In this document: positions 1 through 4,942 of the stretch, piece after piece
Layout: each line of letters begins with the position of its first letter
Position numbering within the stretch: the stretch's first letter is position 1
Assembly: GCA_937891805.1 (NCBI GenBank)
Contig: CALATK010000103.1
Location: forward strand, 1-11,056
Length of the DNA stretch: 11,056 nucleotides
Direction of reading: 5' to 3'
Source: an uncultured Fibrobacter sp.
Lineage (GTDB): Bacteria > Fibrobacterota > Fibrobacteria > Fibrobacterales > Fibrobacteraceae
Notes under the pieces: model-generated
Seen by the model: the letters and a program-made list of their open reading frames with translations, nothing else
The model's database searches: none
What the model was told of the DNA's origin: nothing
Translations under genes and position numbers: made by a program

Positions 1-226
1 ATTCAACGTCTTCTTTTGAAGGGTTGGTATCGTCAAGACGCAGATTGCATTCGCCGCCGTATTTTTCAGCAGTGCTGAAGTCGATGCAGATAGCTTTTGC
101 ATGACCGATGTGAAGATAGCCGTTGGGTTCGGGCGGGAAACGGGTATGCACCTTGGTGCGCTTGCCCGTCTTGAGGTCGTTGACGATGATGTCCTGTACA
201 AAATTCGAAGATTCGGGGATTTCCAT
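1..226 (-). CDS. glnS: Glutaminyl-tRNA synthetase, N-terminal part (cut by window edge)
   Basis: Charges tRNA-Gln with glutamine in the cytoplasm. Only the first 75 codons are here; the rest lies left of base 1. The visible protein begins [20 protein letters not shown] and carries the class I synthetase signature [20 protein letters not shown] at residues 30-49, with the HIGH ATP-binding motif at 39-42. It continues with the [15 protein letters not shown] block typical of GlnRS; that [13 protein letters not shown] wording separates GlnRS from bacterial GluRS. The ATG at 226-224 has a good Shine-Dalgarno sequence (AAGGA, about 8 bases upstream) on the minus strand. A possible -10 box, TATCTT at 261-256, would give a leader of roughly 20 bases. 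Having GlnRS suggests, by inference, that this organism charges tRNA-Gln directly. Confidence 0.95.
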   Translation of the reverse strand, partial: MEIPESSNFVQDIIVNDLKTGKRTKVHTRFPPEPNGYLHIGHAKAICIDFSTAEKYGGECNLRLDDTNPSKEDVE

Positions 227-270
227 TGTGGTATCCTTTTAAAATTTTACGGGGGAAAGATAGCATTTTA

Positions 271-298
271 GTTATTAGTTATTAGTTACTAGTTTCTA
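271..298. repeat. Degenerate heptamer tandem repeat (4 units)
   Basis: Four consecutive 7-base units: TTATTAG at 271-277 and again at 278-284, TTACTAG at 285-291, and TTTCTAG at 292-298. Every unit ends in TAG. The tract sits just upstream of the glnS promoter region. Two related 7-base-periodic tracts occur at 3704-3738 and 7621-7655. It has no coding potential. Confidence 0.7.
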
Positions 299-541
299 GT
301 AAATACGCAGGAAAAGGAGTCTTTTAGACGAATGTCGGCATTAGTGGTTAGGGAGGAAGGGCGAAATCGGCTCCTAGATTGTGTAGGGGAAAGCCTTGGT
401 CTTTCGCTTCGCTCAATCCCCAACTATTCGGCTCGGTCCAAGCCAGTTTGCAAGCAACCTGTCACGACACTCGCCTTGGACTGTTGTCCCCTCGCTCCAG
501 CCGCGGCCTTTATGGTTGTGTCACCCCGACGCTCTTTCATT
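299..541. other. Intergenic stretch with no convincing gene
   Basis: Open frames exist on the + strand between about 332 and 636, but the predicted peptides are rich in Pro, Arg, Ser and Cys, match no family I know, and run through the repeat hairpin at 542-568. I see no gene here. One long-range inverted pair is visible, GTCCAAG (436-442) with CTTGGAC (475-481), around a short TTGC-AA-GCAA hairpin. It could be a remnant of a small repeat element. No tRNA-like or known ncRNA structure was recognised. Confidence 0.4.
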
Positions 542-568
542 GTCATCCCCGCGCAGGCGGGGATCTCC
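542..568. repeat. GTCAT-type palindromic intergenic repeat, single hairpin
   Basis: A perfect 8-base inverted repeat, ATCCCCGC (545-552) and GCGGGGAT (557-564), has a GCAG loop, starts with GTCAT and ends with CTCC. It is the same class as the hairpin at 4863-4888 (ATTCCCGC/GCGGGAAT), differing by compensating base changes in the stem. Such elements are widespread small non-coding repeats in bacterial genomes. Confidence 0.75.
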
Positions 569-605
569 TTGCCGATCCCGCCGCGTCTTCCGCTACCCCT
601 TCTCC

Positions 606-622
606 TAGGGGCTTAGCCCCTA
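606..622. repeat. Short perfect hairpin before the arginase-like gene
   Basis: A 7-base stem, TAGGGGC (606-612) with GCCCCTA (616-622), closes a TTA loop, and a short T run follows at 631-634. The stem could in principle act as a terminator on the + strand. No gene runs into it from the left, however, so it is more likely part of the repeat-rich intergenic DNA. Confidence 0.4.
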
Positions 623-639
623 AGACCCCATTTTAAAAC

Positions 640-645
640 TATAAT
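640..645 (+). promoter_or_regulatory. Candidate -10 box for the arginase-like gene
   Basis: A perfect TATAAT, followed by TTGG, lies 10 bases before the ATG at 656. No -35 box is recognisable at the expected distance. Transcription would start at about 652, leaving almost no leader, and no clear Shine-Dalgarno sequence is present. Confidence 0.45.
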
Positions 646-655
646 TTGGAATGAC

Positions 656-1474
656 ATGCCCATCACCGTCTGCAATTTTACAAATGTCTATGAGAACCAG
701 CCCTTCATAGAGGGCCTATGGCTCTCTGGAGAGGCCACATGGATAGACTGCACCGACATTCCGGGCACGGACTGCTACTGCGACGACGAGGCCGTCGAAA
801 CCATCCGCAAGCGCATCGCCGACGCAGGCATTAAGGATGCAGGCGGAATTCATTTCTTCGACAACGGGAATTACCACTATATGAGCAAGATCTGGACCGA
901 CATGATTCAGGAACCGTTTTCGCTTGTGGTTTTTGACCATCACCCCGACATGCAAGCCCCGCGATTCGGGAACATCCTCAGTTGCGGCGGCTGGGTCAAG
1001 AAGGTTCTCGAAGAGAATAAGTTCATAGACAACGTTGTCATTATCGGAGTCGCCGACCACCTCGTAGATGAAATCCGCGCAGAACTTTCGCAGGCAGGTG
1101 ATGCGGAAATTTTAGACGAGGTCACCTTCATCCGCGAAAGCGAAATTGCAGGGGAAACCCTCACCAGCACATCTTTCGTCTTTCGTCTAAAGGAACTGCG
1201 TTCCGTTCTTTCGTCTAACATCTACCTTTCCATCGACAAAGACGCCCTCTCCCCCGCCCACGCGGCCACCAACTGGGACCAGGGTTCGCTGGATGTAGCG
1301 ACACTCAAAGAAATCATCGCCGGCCTCGCCACAAACCACAAAATCATCGGTGTAGACATCTGCGGGGAGCGCGCCCGTGACTTTGCAGGCGACGAGCACC
1401 ACACCGTGCAAGAAGCGGACGCCCTGAACGACCGCATAAACCGCGAATTGGCGGAATTTCTGCGGAATTTCTGA
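656..1474 (+). CDS. Arginase-fold (ureohydrolase-like) family protein
   Basis: A 272-residue cytoplasmic protein with the metal-site pattern of the arginase/agmatinase superfamily, in a divergent form. The usual GGDHS block is replaced by DNGNYHY (H74). The DAHxD motif appears as DHHPD (D94, H96, D98), SxDxD as SIDKD (D194, D196), and the late acid as GVDICGE (E238). All six presumed metal ligands are therefore present. The DP that normally follows SxDxD is changed (ALSPAHAATNW), and the protein is shorter than classical arginases of about 300 residues. It resembles the uncharacterised family usually annotated simply as 'arginase family protein'. The substrate cannot be called and need not be arginine. 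The ATG at 656 follows the TATAAT box; the nearby ATG at 651 is out of frame. An 11-base tandem duplication forms the extreme C-terminus and the stop codon. The gene appears to stand alone. Confidence 0.8.
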   Translation: MPITVCNFTNVYENQPFIEGLWLSGEATWIDCTDIPGTDCYCDDEAVETIRKRIADAGIKDAGGIHFFDNGNYHYMSKIWTDMIQEPFSLVVFDHHPDMQAPRFGNILSCGGWVKKVLEENKFIDNVVIIGVADHLVDEIRAELSQAGDAEILDEVTFIRESEIAGETLTSTSFVFRLKELRSVLSSNIYLSIDKDALSPAHAATNWDQGSLDVATLKEIIAGLATNHKIIGVDICGERARDFAGDEHHTVQEADALNDRINRELAEFLRNF

Positions 1475-1480
1475 CTGCTC

Positions 1481-1509
1481 TTGAAAATTTCCCACCAATA
1501 ATCTATATT
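1481..1509 (+). promoter_or_regulatory. Sigma70-type promoter of the preQ1/yhhQ operon
   Basis: TTGAAA (1481-1486) and TATATT (1504-1509) are separated by exactly 17 bases, a near-consensus housekeeping promoter. The box continues as TATATTTG, which also fits the FCB-group TAnnTTTG element. Transcription should start near 1516, giving a leader of about 65 bases that contains the riboswitch. The promoter begins 6 bases after the arginase-like stop codon, so the operon is independent of that gene. Confidence 0.8.
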
Positions 1510-1547
1510 TGGCGCGTTAGAATTCTGCGATGTTGCAGGATTTTTCC

Positions 1548-1581
1548 GGAAGTCTTTGTCTAACCTTCCTTAAAAAACAAA
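1548..1581 (+). ncRNA. preQ1-I riboswitch, abutting the yhhQ start codon
   Basis: A 34-base class I preQ1 aptamer can be drawn by hand. P1 is GGAAG (1548-1552) paired with CTTCC (1565-1569). The 12-base loop is TCTTTGTCTAAC (1553-1564) and the tail is TTAAAAAACAAA (1570-1581). The pseudoknot P2 pairs TTTG (1555-1558) with CAAA (1578-1581). Segment lengths match the Bacillus subtilis aptamer from memory: 12-base loop, 6 bases between P2 and the P1 3' strand, 8-base A-rich stretch before the P2 3' strand. The ligand-contacting positions are kept: the first loop base T1553, the last loop base C1564, and A1577 just before the P2 3' strand. The ATG starts at the very next base, so ligand binding would fold the RNA against the start codon and block translation. 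The downstream gene is a queuosine-precursor transporter, the classic target. Confidence 0.9.
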
Positions 1582-2334
1582 ATGAAAAGCTATATCCAGC
1601 GTGAATGGCAGGATCTGGTTATCCTGCTGCGCAACATTCCCTCCCTCGCCGTCAGTTTCTTTATCCTCTCCGTCGTGTGCATGAACTTGCTCGCGAACAA
1701 GGAACTGGTCTCCTTTGAATACATGGCACTTGACTGCGGCTTTACGCTCAGCTGGTTCTCGTTTCTGTGCATGGACATGATATGCAAGCGGTTCGGGCCC
1801 AAGGCCGCCATGAAGGTCTCGGTGGTGGCCCTTTTCGTGAACTTGTGCACCTGCCTGTTCTTCAACATCCTTTCCCATGCGCCGGGAATGTGGGGCGAAT
1901 TCTACAGCTACATCGACACGAATCCCGATGCGGCCAAGGTCGCCAACGACGCCCTCAACGCAACGTTCGGCGGTTCCTGGTACGTGGTGCTGGGCTCGGC
2001 GCTCGCCATGTTCACTGCGTCTCTCGTCAATTCCGTCGTAAACTACGGCATGGGAAAATTCGCGAAGGGCAAGGACTTCAAGACATTCGCCGCTCGTTCC
2101 TACGTTTCGACGATGGTCGCGCAGTTCGTCGATAACATGATTTTCGCCCTTACGGTAAGCCACGTGTTCTTCGGCTGGACCATGAAGCAGGTCCTCATCT
2201 GCTCCATTACGGGCGCCGTCATGGAACTCCTCTGCGAAGTCGTCTTCAGCCCCTTCGGCTACAAGATGGCCTGCAAGTGGGAAAAGGAAAACGTCGGTAG
2301 CGATTACCTCAAATTCAAGGCGGGGCAAGCATGA
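1582..2334 (+). CDS. yhhQ: Queuosine precursor transporter, YhhQ/VUT family
   Basis: A 250-residue polytopic inner-membrane protein, expected to import preQ0/preQ1 or related 7-deazaguanines for tRNA queuosine modification. Hydrophobic segments lie at about residues 22-42, 45-65, 78-99, 132-152, 170-192 and 200-223, in line with the family's six-helix layout. Family-like blocks are NLLANKEL after helix 1, DMICKRFGPKAA (the D...YG.kaA region) at about 65-76, and RSYVSTMVAQFVDNMIFAL at about 172-190. The preQ1 riboswitch ending at 1581 independently supports the role. No Shine-Dalgarno sequence precedes the ATG; the A-rich riboswitch tail sits there instead. The stop codon overlaps the start of the SDR gene (ATGA), so the two are probably translated in a coupled way. 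Regulation is predicted to be repression by preQ1. Confidence 0.88.
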   Translation: MKSYIQREWQDLVILLRNIPSLAVSFFILSVVCMNLLANKELVSFEYMALDCGFTLSWFSFLCMDMICKRFGPKAAMKVSVVALFVNLCTCLFFNILSHAPGMWGEFYSYIDTNPDAAKVANDALNATFGGSWYVVLGSALAMFTASLVNSVVNYGMGKFAKGKDFKTFAARSYVSTMVAQFVDNMIFALTVSHVFFGWTMKQVLICSITGAVMELLCEVVFSPFGYKMACKWEKENVGSDYLKFKAGQA

Positions 2335-2990
2335 ACGTCTTTATCAGCGGAACGCACAGCGGCATCGGCCGCGCCATCGCGGAACTGTTCTTGAGCAGGG
2401 GCGCGCATGTGGTCGGGTTCGACATTCAGGAATCTACCATCGACCACGCCGAATACGAGCACCACATCGCCGACGTCTCGGACAAGAACTCTTTCCCGGA
2501 GCTGTCCATTGCGGCAAACATCGTCGTGAGCAACGCGGGCGTGCAGAATTCCGGTCGCGATATCGAAATCAACCTGAAGGGCGCGATGAACTTTGTCGAA
2601 AAATACGCGATTCAGTCCGAAATCAAGTCGGTACTTTTTATCGCGTCTTCCAGCGCGCACACTGGCGACGAGTTTCCCGAGTACGCGGTATCCAAGGGCG
2701 GGCTCTTGACCTACGTGAAGAACGTGGGCCGCCGAGTCGCCAAGTTCGGAGCGACATGCAACAGCATTTCGCCGGGTGGCGTCAAGACAAGCCTCAACAA
2801 GCCCGTGATGGACGACCCAGTACTCTGGAATCGCATCATGGACGTGACTCCGCTCAGGCGCTGGGCCGACCCCGAAGACATCGCGGAATGGGTCTGGTTC
2901 CTGACGGTGGTGAATAAGAACTGCACCGGCCAGGACATCCTCGTCGACAACGGCGAGAAGGACCTGAACAGCACCTTCGTATGGCCGTAA
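2331..2990 (+). CDS. Short-chain dehydrogenase/reductase in the preQ1-controlled operon
   Basis: A 219-residue classical SDR, slightly shorter than the usual 240-260. The Rossmann motif is SGTHSGIGRAIA (G7, G11, G13). D31 at the end of strand 2 suggests NAD(H) preference. NAG is at 68-70, the structural Asn at N81, and the catalytic Ser is one of S106-S108. YAVSK at 118-122 supplies Y118 and K122, and SPGG is at 147-150. The catalytic tetrad is therefore intact. The substrate is unknown; I see no specific subfamily signature. The ATG overlaps the yhhQ stop codon by 4 bases, with a weak AAGG 10 bases upstream, so it should be co-transcribed and coupled with the transporter and fall under the same riboswitch. 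A role on a 7-deazaguanine or pterin-like compound is an attractive but unproven inference. Its stop codon lies 2 bases from the stop of the convergent ribonuclease gene. Confidence 0.88.
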   Translation: MNVFISGTHSGIGRAIAELFLSRGAHVVGFDIQESTIDHAEYEHHIADVSDKNSFPELSIAANIVVSNAGVQNSGRDIEINLKGAMNFVEKYAIQSEIKSVLFIASSSAHTGDEFPEYAVSKGGLLTYVKNVGRRVAKFGATCNSISPGGVKTSLNKPVMDDPVLWNRIMDVTPLRRWADPEDIAEWVWFLTVVNKNCTGQDILVDNGEKDLNSTFVWP

Positions 2991-2992
2991 TA

Positions 2993-3529
2993 CTAGCGAA
3001 TATCCAACTTGGTGAAATTTTCGTAGTGGTCTGCAGTATAGTAGATTACACAGTCCGACTGGTAAACAAGCCGCTTGGTTCCGCGATTTGCACCGGAATA
3101 ATCCACATCGGCTTCACGATAGGAACCTTCGGGCAACGTTGCGTGGTAATTGTCCGGATTCGAGGCTAAATTGTCAAAGTTGTCGCCACCAATCATCACG
3201 CCGATTGTGGTCCACGGGTTGAAATTCCACTTTTCAAAGGTGTTGCCTGTCTTGGACTCGTAAAGTTTTTTGCCTTCGTTCTTGCCTACATAGTTCGCGG
3301 GTAACTTGTCAAACTTGCACAGGTATGCCGCAACGGAATCCTTTGTCGTGTACAGGCCGGATTCCTCTACAGCCTCGTAAATGCTCTTTACTGTTGCGCT
3401 AGATGATTCTGCACTTGAAGACGATTTTAAATCTTCGTCATCATCGCTGGAAACCGTCGATGTGGAACAGGCCGTGAAGAATACTGCGGCGAGACCGATA
3501 AAGAAAAACCTGAAAAACGACTTCTTCAT
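2993..3529 (-). CDS. Barnase-family guanyl ribonuclease lipoprotein
   Basis: A 178-residue protein whose residues 60-178 align by eye with barnase along its whole length. Shared blocks are KLPANYVGKNEG, IGGDNF, YREADVDY, VYQSD and TADHYENFTKLDIR. Barnase functional residues are kept: K27 as K83, D54 as D116, catalytic base E73 as E139, R83 and R87 as R149 and R153, catalytic acid H102 as H168. The guanine-contact loop differs: barnase R59 becomes L121 and the loop is several residues longer. The N-terminus is a lipoprotein signal (FFTAC, Cys21) followed by an Asp/Ser-rich linker (28-45). The enzyme is thus predicted to be membrane-anchored outside the cytoplasm and to cleave RNA there. The start at 3529 is chosen because the lipoprotein signal begins there; an upstream in-frame ATG at 3544 would add five residues but precedes the promoter box. 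No barstar-like gene is visible. Base composition is lower in GC than neighbours (26 of 60 at 3361-3420 against 38 of 60 at 4201-4260), a hint of transfer. Confidence 0.9.
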   Translation of the reverse strand: MKKSFFRFFFIGLAAVFFTACSTSTVSSDDDEDLKSSSSAESSSATVKSIYEAVEESGLYTTKDSVAAYLCKFDKLPANYVGKNEGKKLYESKTGNTFEKWNFNPWTTIGVMIGGDNFDNLASNPDNYHATLPEGSYREADVDYSGANRGTKRLVYQSDCVIYYTADHYENFTKLDIR

Positions 3530-3535
3530 ACCGGA

Positions 3536-3541
3536 AATATA
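3536..3541 (-). promoter_or_regulatory. -10 box placing barnase-like mRNA start at its ATG
   Basis: TATATT on the minus strand, followed by TCCGGT and then the ATG at 3529. The 6-base gap puts the transcription start on, or one base from, the start codon. No Shine-Dalgarno sequence is present and no good -35 box was found. Confidence 0.5.
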
Positions 3542-3590
3542 CATTTATTCTAACCATTTTTGCTATTTTTTTCGCAGTACATAACTTCGG

Positions 3591-3675
3591 GACTGGATTC
3601 TTCGACTTCGCCTGATTCTATCGCCCTATCGCTACGCTCCAGGGCTCCAGAATGACAGGCTCCGCTCAGAATGAC
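3591..3675. repeat. Nested GTCATTCTG-type intergenic repeat
   Basis: Read on the minus strand, an inner unit at 3656-3614 begins GTCATTCTGGAGCC and ends GGGCGATAGAATC. It is flanked by what look like the two halves of a second, related unit: GTCATTCTGAGCGGAGCCT (3675-3657) and AGGCGAAGTCGAAGAATCC (3613-3595). The inner unit therefore appears to sit inside the outer one. A further half unit, GTCATTCCGAACTCCGAAT, lies at 3681-3699. The inner unit shares both ends with the copy inside the pseudouridine synthase gene at 5382. Confidence 0.7.
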
Positions 3676-3703
3676 GCCCCGTCATTCCGAACTCCGAATT
3701 ATC

Positions 3704-3738
3704 CTAACCACTGTTTACCAACCACTAACCACTATTTA
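3704..3738. repeat. Heptad-periodic tract directly before hisC
   Basis: Five 7-base steps, CTAACCA, CTGTTTA, CCAACCA, CTAACCA, CTATTTA, run up to two bases before the hisC ATG. As a result a 15-base block (3705-3719) recurs 21 bases later (3726-3740) with one mismatch. The tract occupies the place where a Shine-Dalgarno sequence would be, and none is present. Confidence 0.65.
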
Positions 3739-3740
3739 CC

Positions 3741-4850
3741 ATGGATATTAACGAACTCGCACAACAGCACATCTTGAAGCAGCCCGTCTACGTGACCGGC
3801 AAACCCATCGCCTACACCGCCCGCGAATTCGGCCTCGACCCAAAAGACGTGGACAAGCTCGCGAGTAACGAGAACCCCGTGGGCCCGAGCCCGAAGGGCA
3901 TGGAAGAGGCCCGCAAGGCCCTGGAAGAAGTGAACCTCTACCCGGACGGCGGCAGCTACGACCTCATCGGAAAAATTGCTGAGTTCCGCGGCGTGAAGCG
4001 CGAACAGATTGCAGTGGGTAACGGCAGCAACGAGCTCCTGGACATGATTGCCCAGGTGTTCCTCGGCGAGGGCTGCGAAGCCGTGATGGGCAAGCACAGC
4101 TTTGCCGTGTACAAGCTCGCCACCATGGCGATGAACGCGAAGATTGTCGAAGTCGATATGCCGGCCCCCGCCTACAACTACGACCTCAAGACCATGCGCG
4201 CCGCCGTGAACGAGAAGACCCGCATCGTGTTCCTCGCCAACCCGAACAACCCGACGGGTTCCGACCTCACCGCCAAGGAAATCCTCGACTTCGCCGACAG
4301 CCTGCCCGAAACCTGCGTGCTCGTGATGGACGAAGCCTACACCGAATTCATCGAAGACATGCCGGAACTCGTCCCGGATTTCAAGAGCCGCATCGATGCC
4401 GGCAGGAACATCATCTGCTGCCGCACGTTCAGCAAGATTTACGGCCTCGCGGGGCTGCGCGTGGGCTACTGCATCACCCGCCCCGAAATCGTCGGCCTCA
4501 TCAACCGTGTGCGCGAACCGTTCAACGTGAACAGCATCGCCCAGGCGGCCGCCATCGGCGCCCTTGACGACCAGGAATTCGTGAACAAGGTCCGCGAACT
4601 CAACAAGAAGGGCCTCGAACAGCTCAAGGCCGGCTTCCGCGAAATGGGCCTCCCCTATGTGGATAGCCACGCGAACTTCATCGCTGTGAGCGGTTTCAAG
4701 GACCCGATGGACGCGTTCAAGTTCCTGCAGATGAAGGGCACCATCATCCGCCCGCAGCCTGCCATGGGCGACGTGCTCCGCATTACCGTGGGCACCGAAA
4801 CGCAAAACGCAAAATGCCTCAAAAACATCAAGGCATACCTCGGGAAGTAA
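3741..4850 (+). CDS. hisC: Histidinol-phosphate aminotransferase
   Basis: A 369-residue PLP-dependent fold-type I aminotransferase that makes histidinol phosphate from imidazole-acetol phosphate and glutamate in histidine biosynthesis (cytoplasm). Visible marks are LASNENPVGPSP (40-51), the NGSNELLD cofactor-phosphate region (94-101), LANPNNPTG (165-173, with N170), and DEAYTEF (197-203, with D197 and Y200). The PLP lysine K232 lies in TFSKIYGLAGLRVGY and R240 follows; the C-terminal RITVGTETQN block binds the substrate carboxylate. Length is normal for HisC. It is a single gene here, away from other his genes. No Shine-Dalgarno sequence precedes the ATG; the 7-base-periodic tract does. A related aromatic aminotransferase role cannot be fully excluded, but HisC is the best call. 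Confidence 0.92.
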   Translation: MDINELAQQHILKQPVYVTGKPIAYTAREFGLDPKDVDKLASNENPVGPSPKGMEEARKALEEVNLYPDGGSYDLIGKIAEFRGVKREQIAVGNGSNELLDMIAQVFLGEGCEAVMGKHSFAVYKLATMAMNAKIVEVDMPAPAYNYDLKTMRAAVNEKTRIVFLANPNNPTGSDLTAKEILDFADSLPETCVLVMDEAYTEFIEDMPELVPDFKSRIDAGRNIICCRTFSKIYGLAGLRVGYCITRPEIVGLINRVREPFNVNSIAQAAAIGALDDQEFVNKVRELNKKGLEQLKAGFREMGLPYVDSHANFIAVSGFKDPMDAFKFLQMKGTIIRPQPAMGDVLRITVGTETQNAKCLKNIKAYLGK

Positions 4851-4862
4851 ATCACTGGTTAT

Positions 4863-4935
4863 GTCATTCCCGCGAAGGCGGGAATCTCCATTTCAAACCA
4901 ACAAAGGGAGGTGCCCGCCCGGAGGCGGGCATGAC
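4863..4935. repeat. REP-like double hairpin between hisC and the pseudouridine synthase
   Basis: Two perfect 8-base stems lie back to back: ATTCCCGC/GCGGGAAT (4866-4873 and 4878-4885) and TGCCCGCC/GGCGGGCA (4912-4919 and 4924-4931). The unit is bounded by GTCAT (4863-4867) and ATGAC (4931-4935), giving imperfect terminal inverted repeats. It resembles a paired REP or small MITE-like unit. It follows the hisC stop by 12 bases and could help end or stabilise that transcript. It ends 7 bases before the next start codon. Confidence 0.75.
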
Positions 4936-4942
4936 AATTTAG

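Noticed and set aside
380..500. tRNA-like or structured ncRNA from the inverted pairs at 436-481
   Set aside because: The stems do not form a cloverleaf or any RNA fold I recognise; they are more likely repeat debris.
332..636. Overlapping open frames on the + strand in the gap between glnS and the arginase-like gene
   Set aside because: Low-complexity, Pro/Arg/Ser-rich peptides with no family resemblance. They run through a palindromic repeat, and no Shine-Dalgarno sequence or promoter is associated.
1570..2328. 252-codon minus-strand frame opposite yhhQ
   Set aside because: It lies fully antisense to a recognisable transporter with a riboswitch, and its composition is highly charged and domain-free.
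3530..3544. Start of the barnase-like protein at the upstream in-frame ATG (3544)
   Set aside because: That ATG overlaps the -10 box at 3536-3541, and the lipoprotein signal begins naturally at the ATG at 3529.
2993..3700. A barstar-like inhibitor gene beside the barnase homologue
   Set aside because: I looked on both strands around the gene and found no frame resembling barstar, so no toxin-antitoxin pair is claimed.
3732..4805. Long open frame (357 codons) on the minus strand opposite hisC
   Set aside because: A shadow of the strongly biased, GC-rich hisC codons. It is His/Val/Ala-rich without domains, while hisC is unmistakable.
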